This document shows, piece by piece, positions 11,401 through 22,648 of a DNA stretch of 64,000 nt (the first letter of the stretch is position 1; each line of letters starts with the position of its first letter). The notes under the pieces are model-generated. The model saw nothing but the letters and a program-made list of their open reading frames with translations, was not told where the DNA came from and ran no database searches. Origin of the DNA: Madurella fahalii. Lineage: Eukaryota > Ascomycota > Sordariomycetes > Sordariales. A program made the translations under genes and the position numbers. The stretch spans positions 4,278,001 to 4,342,000 of the forward strand of contig CM056877.1 in assembly GCA_029876055.1 (NCBI GenBank), written 5' to 3'.

Positions 11401-14400
11401 TCGGCGCAGGATTATACTCGACATCCAGGACATTGTCACTTGATCCGTCTCTGTCGTTTCCACCACCGGCAACCAGGCCGATTCTGCCCGACAAGCTCAT
11501 CGTGAAGACTAACCGGCAAAGCACAGGAGATACGAGTGTAACGGTTACCGTGACTGGGCTGCTTTCCGATAAGGAAAAGGCCAAGGCTCTCGAGATTATC
11601 GGGGAGTCCCGGTTCATCAGGGACGCGGTCGAGGAGGTTGACAAGTTGTCCAAGATCCCATACCAAGCCTTACTATCTAGCCTCTCGGGCCCGGCAGACG
11701 AAGGCATACGGGAGTCCATAATGCGGCTACTTGTTCTTGATCCACCGGAGGGGCCGACCTCTTCCGAGGCCCCGCTCCCCGATGATGCGTCTGAGGAGCA
11801 AGAGGAAAAACAGACAGAAGCAGCGCTCAAGGCCGAAAAGCAGCTCAGGATACGGCGCGCCGATTTCGTTACGCTCTTGCTACCGGCTCTCCGGGCCCGA
11901 GTAATAGAAGATCTAGCCGTTCGCTTCATCGGCGACAAGATCAGCGGTGTGGAGCCGACAATCCTTCCCGTGCTGCTACATCAAGAAAAGCGGCTCGGCG
12001 GCCCCGGCAGCGAGGCAAGTAAGCCCGGTGAGCCATCGTCCGCCATCTTTATGCTACGGAGGGTGCAATACCTGAGCGACACAAGAAAAGACCTGAAGTC
12101 TGGCTATTTCCGACCCTCTGCCACGGACTGGTATACGTTCGGACTGCCCTCTCCGTCGTCGTCGTCGTCGTCCGGCACGGCCGGCCCCGACCTCTTCATC
12201 AATGGACGCAAGCTGGACCTCAAACATGATGGGAGGGGATGGAGTTCTGACCGCATCATGATGACCAATGGCCAGAGTTACCTGCTGGCATCGTCTGTGC
12301 CTCTGAGCGAAGTGAGGTGGGAGACCAAACAATCAGCATCCAGTCGGTTCACGAACACGACCATACTCGACCAAGACAGCGTGACAACCGTCGGCTCCGT
12401 GCTGGCCCGCGTCAGCCGCGCCGCATATCTTGTCAAGAAATTGGAGCTGTCCTTGGAAGAACTGAAATATTTCTCAACGCCGGGCGGCCTTGTCGCCTTC
12501 CACCTCGACGCCCTGACGCTGCAAGACATGTGCCGACTGGACTCGTACCGCCAACTGAGGGACTCGGTGGCTAAGGACCCTCAATCTCTAATTGGCCTCT
12601 TCGGCTGGCTTGCCGATCCCAATGACGACACGCCTGACCTTGCGTCCCGGCTGGCTGCGGCTACGACCTGGCCCAAGGCCCAGCTGACTACGGCGCTGAT
12701 GGCCAAGTATACCAACATGAAGCCGGCCGATGTACTTAGGCGGTTCCGGAGCCTCGACGAGTTCACCTCTCTCCAGGCCGTCATGGAGGTCTCAGGCCGG
12801 ATCCGGCCAGCCCCCGGAAAGGAGGCCATTCAGCCCTTGCTCACTCTGTTCCGGGTCGCCATGCCTAGCCGACCCGGAAACATCACCAAGGACTTCACTT
12901 GCGCCGACGACTTGCGCATGCTCCTCCGCCCCCGGCAGCTGAGCGAATGCACGGCGAAGCTGCGGGAGACGCAACGGACGGCCCTTGTTGAGTATCTCTT
13001 GCAACAACCGTACGTGAGGAGCAGAGAGCTATTTGACGCCGATGCTCTGTTTGAGTACTTCCTCGTAGACGTGCAGATGGGCGCCATGCTCGAGATCACG
13101 CGGATGAAGCAGGCCATCTCGACGGTCCAGCTCTACGTGCAACGCTGTCTCCTGGGCCTGGAGGTAAACAACGGTGTGTGCAGCAGCCATATCGACCAGA
13201 GCAGGTGGCTGTGGATGCAGAAGCACAATGTGTGGACGGCCACCCGCAAGGCCGTCCTGTACCCAGAAAACTGGATCGACCCAACCCTTCGCGATGACAA
13301 GACGCCCCTCTTTGCCGACTTTGAGACGACAATTATGCAGAAGGACCTGAACTGGGAGACCTTCTCGGGTGCCATCCGCACCTATGTTCAGGGGCTCTCG
13401 GGGGTTTCCGACCTCGATATCGTAGCCTACCTGCGCCAGCATCAGACGGCCAGCGCACCCGAAATCTACCACTTCTTTGGCCGCACCCGCAGCGCGCCGT
13501 TTCGGTTCTACTACCGTAGTATGCGCCTCAGCCAGCCCAACAACGTGGTGTGGTGGTCATCCTGGACGCTCATCGAGATGGACACCATGACGTACGAAGC
13601 CGACTGGGACGGCACCACCATCGCGTACTGCGGTAGCTACCTGTTGCCTGTCGTCCGCGGCAACCGGCTACTGCTGTACCTGCCGCAGATCATGATCAAG
13701 ACGTTGACACCGGGTCCGCCCCAGAAGGCCGACGAGGCAGGCCAGATGCAGCCGATATCTTACGCTGAGGATATCCAACGGGTGCCACACGACATGAAGA
13801 CAGCGTCGCCGAAGAACTGGGAGATCCGCATGGCCTGGACCGAGCTGCTTAACGGCCAGTGGACGCCCAAGCGCGTGTCGCAGGCGGCCCTTGTCGTTGA
13901 CTGGGACCCCTCTTTCACTAAAGAGCCGCTGCCGTCGTTGGCGCGTTTTACCTTCCAGTGCAGGACCAGCAACAACGCCGTGGCTATCCACGTAGGGTGC
14001 TGGAGAAACGAAAAAACAGGCGGCGTGGCGACCACCGAGGCCAACAGCCACTCCCTCGGCACGTTCCTAATCAGCGAGGACCGCGTCGTCGCCAACCCCT
14101 ACAGCGACCCGCGGGCGTCCACGCAGACGACGCTGCCGACGGCGTTCCAGAAGTTCTCGTGGGACAGCGAAGCGGCTCGGCCGGGGGCGGCGCAGGTCGA
14201 TGTGCCGTCCGCCTCCGTGGCGCCGTTTGGAACGGGCAGTCCTTTGACCCCTCTCCTCGCCGTCCCGTCGCAGAGCATTAAGCGCCGGCTGGTGTGGACG
14301 CTGTCCTACAACGCCAACGACGAGCTCAGCGCCGCCAGTGGTCTTGTCGTCGAGGAGCAGCCTGGCGACGGGGCGTCTCCGCGATCCATCTTCATGTATC

Positions 14401-17400
14401 CCGAGCTAACGGGCATGACGCCTAAGAAGAGGGCGGAGCTCGCGTCTCACAACCTACTAGACAACGCTAAGCTTGAGGTGGTCGAGCACCAGTACGGGCC
14501 ACGCTTCATGCAGGCCATCTCCGAGTCGGACGACCTGGAGCCGCTGCTTGCGGTCATGGCAGATATCCCGGTGACGGGGTACGGAAAGGCCGTGGTCCAG
14601 GCCGGCTTGTCCAGCTACTACGAGTTGGCGACATCGTATGCGCTGTACAACTGGGAGTTGGGGATGCACTGTATGCTGATGGCCGTCGACCGGTTTCTAG
14701 CCACGCAGCAGTTCGAGTTGGCTCTGCGCGCGGCCCGTCTCGTCTTCGACCCTACCGTGGACGCGGTCGGTGGCACCGCTGAGGAGGCGGCCGCCGCATG
14801 CTGGCGCTTCCCCCCTTTCCGCGACATTGCCCGGAACAAGGCCGAGATTTACGACCGCTTTGAGGGCTGGTCCGAAGGCGACACAGCCCTCGCCGTAGCC
14901 GTGACAGAGCGCCGAAGCAACCCGTCGTCGTCGCACGCGTCAGCCCGCGCTCGGCCGAAGGCGTACATGAAGTGGATTGTCATGAAGTACATCGAGACGC
15001 TGATCGCGGCTGGTGACGAATATTTCCGGCAAGGGAGCCTCGAGTCCCTGCCGCTCGCTATCCAGCGCTACATCGAAGCCATCCACGTGCTCGGCCCTGA
15101 GCCGCCCAAGGTACCGCGGCTGGGTAAACCGGTGGTACACTCGTATAGCAGCCTCCCCAACAAGCGGGACGCCATGGAGGTCCAACTGGATCTGGCGTTC
15201 CCCTTCCTGTGTGACATCGAGCTGCGCGGCACCGAAGCCCGAACGGCCGAGGACCCGGCGCGCAAGAGCCTCCTTGGGGTGTTGCGAACCACATACTTCT
15301 GCCTACCCGCCAACCCCAAGTACCAGGCCCTACGGGACCTTGCCCAAGACCGGTTGTACAAGGCACGCAACAATCTCGACATCAACGGGCGGCCCATAGT
15401 GTACTCCATGACGGAGCCCTCCCTCGATCCCGCCGCACTCTTTCGAGCGCTAGGCGGGGGGGCGGGCGGATTGCTCTCACTCCTCAACGACATGGACGGC
15501 CCGATGCCGTACCAGCGCTTCTCGTTCCTCATTGCCAAGGCCCTAGAGCTTGTCAATGAACTACGTGCTACGGGCGAGCAGTTTCTACAGGTCAAGGAAA
15601 AGCGGGATGCCGAGGCACTGATGTTGCTGAAGGCGCGGCAGGACTCAGCGCGACAAACGCTGGTACTCGGTCTCAAGCAGCTACAGCGCGATGAGATCGC
15701 TCTTACGATCGAGTCCCTGCAGCAAAACCGCGAGGCGGCAGCGAGTCAGCTGGCTTACTACCTCCAGCTGATCGGGGAGAGTCTCGACCGCATCCCCACC
15801 GAGAGCGGCGAGTGGGTGGACGTTCAGCAGTCCATCGACACGCCGCAGACGGACGACCTGCGCATGAACCGGCACGAGGCTGAGGAGATGCGCATGGCTA
15901 GCGTGAGCGCCGGCCTTCACCTGACTGCGTCGGGCACCGAGATGTTCATGGCGATGCTGCGCGCCCTGCCGCGTGTCATAACCAACACGGAGCCTCTGGG
16001 CGTCGGCGTCAGCATCAAGGCCGACGCAGAGAACGTAGCCGAAGCCATGGGTGGTGGTGTCTCGGCACTCCGCACACTGGCCTACGCCGCGTCGGAGAAG
16101 GGCAGCGATGCCCAGCGCAAGGCCGCTCTGACGCGCCAGCTGCAGGAGCGCCGGCTGCAAGCCAACACCAAGGGGCGCGAGATCAAGAACCTGGACAAGC
16201 AGATCGAGATCCAACGCAAGCGTCTCGAGATTCACGACCGCGAGACTGCCATCCAGCGCCTCGAGCTGGACCACGCCACCGAGACGGAGCACTGGTATCT
16301 CTCCAAGTACACCAACGAAAAGCTCTACGCCTGGCTGGAGAACTCGGTCCGCGCTGTACACTACGATCTCTATCAACTGGCCGCTGACATGGCCCGCCGC
16401 GCCGAGCGTGCCCTCCGTTTCGAGCGCGGTGGCTCCGTCCCGCTCACTTCCCTTCGCCCGGGCAGCTACTGGGATGCGAGCCGCGACGGCCTGCTTGCGG
16501 CCCAACAACTGCAGCTCGACCTTCGCCGCATGGAAGCGTCTTACCTTGACCGTCCCCTCCATGACTACGAGCTTACCAAGAACATATCGCTCCGACAGCT
16601 CAACCCTCTTGCCTTGCTGGCGCTGCGCGAGCGCGGCGCCACGACCTTCTCTCTCCCCGAAGTCTTCTTCGACTTTGATTTCCCCGGCCACTACCTGCGG
16701 CGCATCCGCTCCGTGTCCCTCTCCCTCCCTTGCGTCGTCGGCCCGCACACCAGCCTCGGCGCCACGCTGTCGCTCACCCAGCACCGATACCGTGTCAGCG
16801 CCATCACCGGCGGCCCAGACGACTACGCCGACGAGGCCTCATATCCGGAGCGCTTCCGTTCTGACCGCATCCCCCTCACCGCTGTCGCGCTGAGCACCGG
16901 CATCCAAGACCCCGGCGTCTTCGAGCTGTCTCCCATGGGTGGCGGCGGCGAGCGTTTCCACCCCTTTGAAGGCGCCGGCGTGATTAGCTCCTGGAGGTTG
17001 GAACTCCCTCCTGCCACGCGCGCCGCGTTTGATTACGCCACCATTTCCGACGTCGTGCTGCACCTGCGGTACACCGCGGTCGATGGGGGCCCGCTGCTAC
17101 GGCACACGGCGGGGCAGGCGGTCGACGCGTTCCGGTCGCGGGTGGAAAGCCTAGGCGACGAGGGAGACGGGGGGCCGGGGCTGTTCGCGCTGTTCGACCT
17201 CCGAAACGATCTATCCAATGAGTGGTATGCGTTCCGGGCGGGGCTGGAGGCGAAGGCGAGAGCAGAGCTCGATCTGTCAGAGCTGCGCGCGAGGTTGCCG
17301 TATTGGGTGCGCGGACGAGGGGTGGTGGTTACGGCGGTGAGCTTGTTGGTGGTAGGGCCAAAGGTGAAGAAGGGGGATTTGGTCGTGGATCGTTTCTTTG

Positions 17401-17594
17401 TCCCCGCGTTGGGGACACAGGAGTGGGATCGCACGGCCCTAGGAAAAGCGACGCAGCTGACGAGGGCGCCGTTACAGAGTGAGTTGGCAGGAGAGGGATG
17501 GAAGCTGGTTGCCGATAATCAGCAAGGGAAATTCACGGGGGTAGAGAATTTGTCGTTGGTTCTACGGTATGCTCTAGTAGGTGCTCCGAAGTAG
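8440..17594 (+). CDS. TcA-like toxin-complex pore-forming subunit, 3,028 aa
   Basis: In bacteria TcA pentamers bind host surfaces and inject the TcB-TcC cargo through a syringe-like alpha-helical channel. The model join(8440..11341, 11410..17594) gives 9,087 nt in frame. The single 68-nt intron has a GTTTGT donor and a GGCGCAG acceptor. A VRP1-like motif (SASAYFVDLLKFL) lies near residue 335. The ABC-toxin N-terminal and neuraminidase-like regions begin around residues 1490-1570 (LYVQRCLLGL, WTATRKAVLYPENWIDP, LRDDKTPLF). A helical pore region with coiled coil occupies about 2350-2630 (YDLYQLAADMARRAERAL). The C-terminal TcB-binding domain carries HPFEGAGVISSWRLELP and ISDVVLHLRYTA. No signal peptide is present. 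The size exceeds typical bacterial TcA (about 2,500 aa), mostly through a longer N-terminus. No frameshift or stop was found, so the gene looks intact. It is divergent from the 932-aa gene. Toxicity and target are not shown by the sequence. Confidence 0.93.
11342..11409 (+). other. Spliceosomal intron in the TcA-like gene
   Basis: The intron is 68 nt with a GTTTGT donor after a phase-1 G, TTGAC as possible branch sequence and a GGCGCAG acceptor. Splicing joins LLVEG to LYSTSRTLSLD and on to VTVTGLLSDKEKAKAL, matching the order seen in bacterial TcA proteins. A shorter splice ending at 11386 would run into an in-frame TGA at 11391, so it is rejected. Confidence 0.8.
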
Positions 17595-18443
17595 GTCGGT
17601 ACAGTGCCTAGGTAAGCTGGTATGAATGGTAGGTGGTGTAGACGAGAAGGACGTGATACAACAACAAGACTTTGCGTCTACTCTAATGGGGCCAGGTGGA
17701 TCGACCAGGGCGGATAAATAGGTAGTCTTATTTGCGTTCTGGCTCAACCAGAACAACGCCAGTTGATCAAGTTCTCAACCGTCTACGTTCCACAATATCT
17801 CATAAGAACACTCAAAACCGAGCGAACACCCTCAACTCGACACAACAGAAGTTCTGTCTACGAGCCAGCAAGTACCAAGCTGCCTTTCCGCCCGCAACGG
17901 AGAACCCTGAAACGCTTTTCCGCCGTACGAAATCCATTGAAATAAACAAACTCTTCTGGCCCGGATCGTCCAAGCCACTGGGGAGTTAGCAGCTTCCCAA
18001 CCGAGCTCTTATCCCCGCATGATGGTGGTCGGAGTGGCGGACGGACAGCCACGCTCACAATACGACGAGCCGTTCAGCTCGCCACGAAGACCACCGCTCG
18101 CCAATTTTTTCTCAATCGATCCACGCGCTGCTTGCGCTATCCGAATCTAACGCACAGCTAGCAGGCACTTCCGGCGACCTCAGCTCCCATTGGAGGGCAT
18201 CCATGCATGTCTCGAGTCGCTCAGCTTGCCTGCTGCGGCGGGTGTTAGACTCCTGCGGCTGGCGCGCGCAGTGAGAAAGGCACATCGTCGGAGAAGACAA
18301 CTATAAGTACCGGTAACCAGAGCACAAATGTGCCCAACCGCTGCTGAGTACCTCGCCCACCCATCAGCGATTTTGATATCCTACCAACGATCTTTTTATC
18401 CCCCCTCCTTCCGCTTGCATCCGATACTTCACGCCTCCCAATC
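17595..18443. other. Intergenic: TcA-like 3' end and promoter of the 404-aa gene
   Basis: No gene is supported here. A TATAAG box-like sequence near 18303 lies about 140 nt before the next ATG. It is followed by a pyrimidine-rich stretch (about 18390-18440), the usual layout of a fungal core promoter and 5' leader. Confidence 0.4.
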
Positions 18444-19658
18444 ATGTCTATCTTTGTCACGTCTGGTAACAAAGCACGTTCGTACCGTGATCTCGCCGTC
18501 ACCCTGACGTCTGCTTATGACTGGCGCTGGACCGACTCCGGAAGCGGCGGCGATAGAGACGGTGGCTTCTGGCATCCTCAGCCCCAGGAGCGACTCCGTC
18601 CCCTGGGCAGCGTGGCGGTCCCTCATTATGGAAACATCAACAACCAGTGGGCCGTCCTCCTTGTCAGCGACAATCCGTTGAACCGAGTCCAAGGCAAGGG
18701 ACCAGCTGTCCTGAGTCCCGTCGACTACCACGAGGTCTGGAGAGACAGCGGCAGTGGCGCGAAACATGACGGCTCCTTCTGGCGGCCTGTCCCTCCTCTC
18801 GGCTACGTCGCCCTTGGCGACGTAGCCTGGACCGGTTACGGCAAGCCTGATGTTGACCAGGTTTGGTGTCTCCGTGACGACTTGGTCCAGGGCGGCGGCT
18901 TCAACGATAGCTCCGTATGGGACGACCGCGGAACAGGCGCCGACACGGACGCTTCTTTCTGGGAGGTGATCCCCAGCGTGCCCAGCACCAACGAGGAGTT
19001 TGTCCCTATCGTTGCCGGCACCTTCATCGCCAACGTGTCCTACGCAAGGCCCGACGCCAGTCTGGCACGCGTGCCCGCGCTTTACCTCCCCAGGGACAAC
19101 TTGCCCTTGCCAGCCTCCCCACCCGAAGTGGCGTCTAATGCCATCCCGAAGGTCGGCGACACCTTCCCCGACACAGTGCAACGCACGGTCACATTGCCAT
19201 TCACGTTTTTCGTCCATGGTGATGACCGTCGGTGCCTGGACAAGATCCAGGACCCGTTCTGCTCGCTCTCCAAGACTGCGAGCTGGATCGTTTTGAACAG
19301 CGAGGTGAACAATTCGCAGGGTACGTTGACGGGGTCGTTCGGGATGGGCGCCGGATCCAAGGCAGGGTCCACACCCCTCAACGCCGGCGTGACCATCACG
19401 GCCGAGGGTGAGCTCCTGGTCGGCAGATATTCGGTTCGTCTCAACTACCAGCTCGCGGACTCCGAGTCCGGGTCGCACGATGAAGTGCTTGAGGGAACCC
19501 AGACCAAGCCCTTCACCATCTCGCCGGGCACCGCGGGCCTGTTGTGGGGCAGACGTATTGTGATCCAGACTGTTCGGGCGGACGGGTCGCATATCGGCGA
19601 ACCGGTTGTTTACACGGGAGGGAACGTGATTGTCTCGTATGTTTCGGTACAGGCTTGA
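18444..19658 (+). CDS. Vps62/DUF946-like repeat protein with beta-rich C-terminus, 404 aa
   Basis: This intact single-exon gene has an ATG in good context (A at -3). The first half holds three related repeats of the pattern W-x-D-x-G-S/T-G-A/G-x-x-D-x-S/G-F-W. They lie near residues 29-41 (WTDSGSGGDRDGGFW), 93-107 (VWRDSGSGAKHDGSFW) and 153-168 (VWDDRGTGADTDASFW). GYVALGDVAWTGYGKP follows the second repeat. This is the signature of the Vps62/DUF946 family, seen in plants and fungi and sometimes joined to toxin-like domains. The second half (residues 240-404) is Ser/Thr/Gly-rich with alternating polar and hydrophobic residues, as in beta-sandwich or beta-pore proteins, but I cannot assign it. 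There is no signal peptide. Its position 0.85 kb downstream of the TcA-like gene on the same strand suggests it belongs to the locus. The family call is moderately sure; a role with the Tc proteins is inference. Confidence 0.75.
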   Translation: MSIFVTSGNKARSYRDLAVTLTSAYDWRWTDSGSGGDRDGGFWHPQPQERLRPLGSVAVPHYGNINNQWAVLLVSDNPLNRVQGKGPAVLSPVDYHEVWRDSGSGAKHDGSFWRPVPPLGYVALGDVAWTGYGKPDVDQVWCLRDDLVQGGGFNDSSVWDDRGTGADTDASFWEVIPSVPSTNEEFVPIVAGTFIANVSYARPDASLARVPALYLPRDNLPLPASPPEVASNAIPKVGDTFPDTVQRTVTLPFTFFVHGDDRRCLDKIQDPFCSLSKTASWIVLNSEVNNSQGTLTGSFGMGAGSKAGSTPLNAGVTITAEGELLVGRYSVRLNYQLADSESGSHDEVLEGTQTKPFTISPGTAGLLWGRRIVIQTVRADGSHIGEPVVYTGGNVIVSYVSVQA

Positions 19659-20181
19659 GAGCACAACTATCTGGGAGTTTTCCTTCATGAATCATCAGTC
19701 AGACCATATCTCCTACTCTAGCTAACCGGACGTTTGAGTCATCACTTGGCTTCTACAGACCATCCTCGCTGCGGCGCGCAGTCGTGAAATCTAGGTTGTG
19801 AGTGTCTTAGAACTCCACCTCTAACCACACCGTACTGCGCCAATAAACTTGCGTACGGTAGCTCTCCCGCCTGGCTGTTGGTGCAGATCAGGGCGGCAGA
19901 TACATTGCGTTTTGGCAATCTACCAAGCCCGCTACGGAACGTTGACCTGGCTGGTCTGACGAAGACGTGCGCTTTAGAACTGCAGATGCATTACTCCAAT
20001 GATACCGCTCAACCGGGTTTGGTCCATTCCATACCACCGCGCAGAATGTGGAGGATCAGTCTGTCTGATAAGCATGGTCCCGGTTCCAGGGCCGGTATTT
20101 TGGTTACACGACTCGAGGTGCGCGCTGCACCCTGGCACCGCTCCCCTTGGGATGCGTTGACTCTACATATAACCAACGTCA
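19659..20181. other. Intergenic, no supported gene
   Basis: This lies between the 404-aa gene and the first of three broken genes. An open frame crosses 19878-20309 but its first part has no recognisable features, and its end is a wrong frame of the DUF1996 remnant. Confidence 0.4.
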
Positions 20182-20830
20182 ATGTCGCCTACCGTGGCCC
20201 GGAACTCCGTCGCCGCCGTCACGGCTCTGACCGTGCAGCTTGTATTCGGTCAGGGCATGGATGCCGATATGCATCGAACGTGCTGACCGGATCATCAACC
20301 CGGGCATGAAACCGTCCCCACATACCCATCAGATTGAAGGCGGCAATTCGTTCAATTTTCGGTAAGGCAACCGCATTAACTCATCGTCCTTCGTGTGATG
20401 GTTTACGTAGGCAGATGGACCCTTCCGACTTCGACCCCGCCGGGGCGTCCACATGCACTTCTTGCACCTAATGCCGAAGATTTCAGCAACAAGTGGACAG
20501 CCACGGTCTACTTCAGGTCACTTGAGAACGGCTCTTACCGCCTTGTTCCGCAGGTGGCAAACTTTCACCACCCCAATAAACAAGAGAAGCTTCCTCAGGA
20601 GGGTGGCCTTACCGTGTCTACATGCAACCATTTAGCGGGAGTTCCAAGACTACTACTTCCTTCAAGCCGGTACGTTTCCTAAACCCAAATTTGTAGCTCT
20701 TCCTCTGACCGAGTAGCACCTGTTCCATATAGGGCTTCAATCAGAATCGCAATGCGAAAACAGCCTCATTCTGAAGGCTTTGTCTGGGGACCCACAAATA
20801 TGTGCGCATTGACCATGTGGCAGTGCGCGA
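20182..20830 (+). pseudogene. DUF1996-family gene remnant, several frameshifts
   Basis: The segment reads as a secreted fungal DUF1996 protein only if the frame is changed repeatedly. It begins with a signal-like MSPTVARNSVAAVTALT, followed after a break by the hallmark RADRIINPGMKPSPHTHQIE and GGNSFNF. An intron-like GTAAGG...CGTAG sequence leads to MDPSDFDPAGASTCTSCT. After another break come AEDFSNKWTATVYFRSLENG and GSYRLVPQVANF, then YMQPFSGSSKTTTSFKP in a third frame with a GTACGT donor. A weak further match near 20780-20825 is the last recognisable part, so the 3' half is missing. The breaks are single-base indels and stops rather than RIP-type transitions. The family is fungal and usually secreted; function is unknown. 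Confidence 0.7.
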
Positions 20831-21225
20831 CGCGCCGAGCCAACCGCCTGCGGTTGGCAACACCTGACCAAGAGACTAACCGGAGTTTGGTTTTTGGACT
20901 GTTTCAATTTATAGCGCCCCGTAGCAACCCCTCCCTCCAAAAGTACCATGTGCTCCACGACACTTGTCCGATAAGCTCTCGATCAAGACACATTCGCCAT
21001 TTCGTTCCGCAATCCTGGTATGTCCTCCAATAGCAAAATTACCACACCACACTCGGACTTGCGCCACCGCCATCCTGCCCGTTCACAGACCCAGTAAATC
21101 CCGACATTTGGCTCGCCGCAAGATTGGGTCTGGCCTCGCTCCCTCCCTGTGAACAGGTGCGGAGTATGCATTTCTTCGGAGCCAAGGTCGATTCGTGATA
21201 ACCTCGCGTCTGTGATGTCGCCAGC

Positions 21226-22524
21226 ATGGCGTCCCAAGTAACCTTCCCTCCTGACAAGATTCTGGCTCTCGTCTCTGCGGTCCGGAATGATGGCTCCTCA
21301 GCCGTATTCTGCTTCGGTACCGACAAGAAGCCTTTCGCCGGCGGGGAGTGCCAGATCTAACGCCCTTAAATTCCCCGACGACACCACTTGGGCAGTCCGC
21401 ATTCCTGTCCACGCGGGTAAGAGCCTACCAGCAGGTTCCATCTCGGGCTTCGCAGAAACAGAATTGGCGGTCCTCATTGGACTCGGCAATGCCGGGTTCC
21501 GTTGGTCGCCGAAGTTAATCGGCTACGACTCTGGGTTTAACAATCCGATCGGACATCCTTATCTCATCCTCAGCTGGATTCATGGCACATCGCTAGTATG
21601 GACGGAGGTGATCCCCTCTGAGCAGCAGTACAGAGAGAAGATACTGCGTCAAATTGTGGACATTCAATTAGAGCAGAATGCACCAAAGAATTACGTAAGA
21701 ACTTCCTTGCTTGATGTCAAGCTAACCCTGCTGCAGGTATGGGAGATTCTGCTTTGTCTTACCTGACCAGCGCCGTCGACCGCAAGATCATACGCGTAGC
21801 AACCGGCAAACAGTCTGGACTTAGCATTCGAGACTGCTTTATACAACGGGCATTAGTTCGCTATGCCGTTCACGATGCTCTTGAATCCCCGATATTTGCC
21901 ATGTCACACGACGACCTAGCCGCACAAAACATTATTGTTGACTCTGAATATAACATCACGGGGTACGCTATTCGAAGACGGCCAAGTCCTATACTAACTG
22001 CCTCTAGGATAATCGACTGGAGTTTCGCTAGGTTCCTTCCTTTACAACTTGCTCTTCGACTCCCGCGCTTCTTAGCGATGGAACCTATCGTCATAGACCC
22101 CTCTCCGCCAGCCGATATCGCGACTTTTGCCGCGGAATTCCTGTAGCCCTCACCGAGACTTCTAGCCGACCGCCAATTCCTCATATCATATTTGTCTTCC
22201 CTTATTCCCGAAGATGTACAGGACGCTTCGGAGCGCGTTTCACTTGCACAATACATGAAGCTAGTCGTGTCAGATCTTAACGTCGATTGGCAGTATCTAG
22301 TCATTGAGTCGTGTTCCAGTAAAGGTTTCCATACCTGGCTGGCAAAGCGGTCTTGGTTACTTCATGATACGAAAGGGGATATGGCTAGGCTTGCCTGTTT
22401 CCCTTTGGACAATATAGTAGATGAGGAGGTAGGGAGTTTTCTCAAGACTACGCGCACCAACAACAAAGGCTTCGCTCAAGATAAACTCCTGAAAGCAGTC
22501 CAGAATCGGATTCATGAAGGATAG
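21226..22524 (+). pseudogene. APH-family (aminoglycoside-phosphotransferase-like) kinase, broken
   Basis: The parts of a fungal APH-fold kinase are in order but in different frames. The start is MASQVTFPPDKILALVSAV at 21226. After a shift near 21350 comes NALKFPDDTTWAVRIPVH. After a GTAAGA...CTGCAG intron-like stretch (21695-21736), whose splice would not keep frame, come the catalytic loop MSHDDLAAQNIIVD and, across a clean 45-nt intron (ATACTAAC branch site, CTCTAG acceptor), ITG joined to IIDWSFARFLP. An in-frame TAG at 22144-22146 interrupts before a matching C-terminal stretch that runs to 22524 in the same frame. The Brenner motif (H-D-D-L-x-x-x-N) and the metal-binding IIDW are kept, so the breaks look recent. 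A different intron layout could rescue some of these breaks but not obviously all. Confidence 0.7.
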
Positions 22525-22648
22525 AACTGGGCGCTGATAGCGAGCGTGTAGCTAGACTCAAAGGACACCAAGATCAGCATTCGAGCAGTTTCATACATCG
22601 AAAGATCTCTCCCAACTTCCCCAAGTCCTTTCGGGGCAGTCTAGGGAT

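Noticed and set aside
15681..16784. 367-codon minus-strand ORF with many Leu/Val/Gly.
   Set aside because: Exact antisense of the best-conserved part of the TcA-like gene; such mirror ORFs arise from GC-rich third positions.
18429..19688. 419-codon minus-strand ORF covering the 404-aa gene.
   Set aside because: Antisense shadow; the plus strand has the repeat motifs, a good ATG and a promoter.
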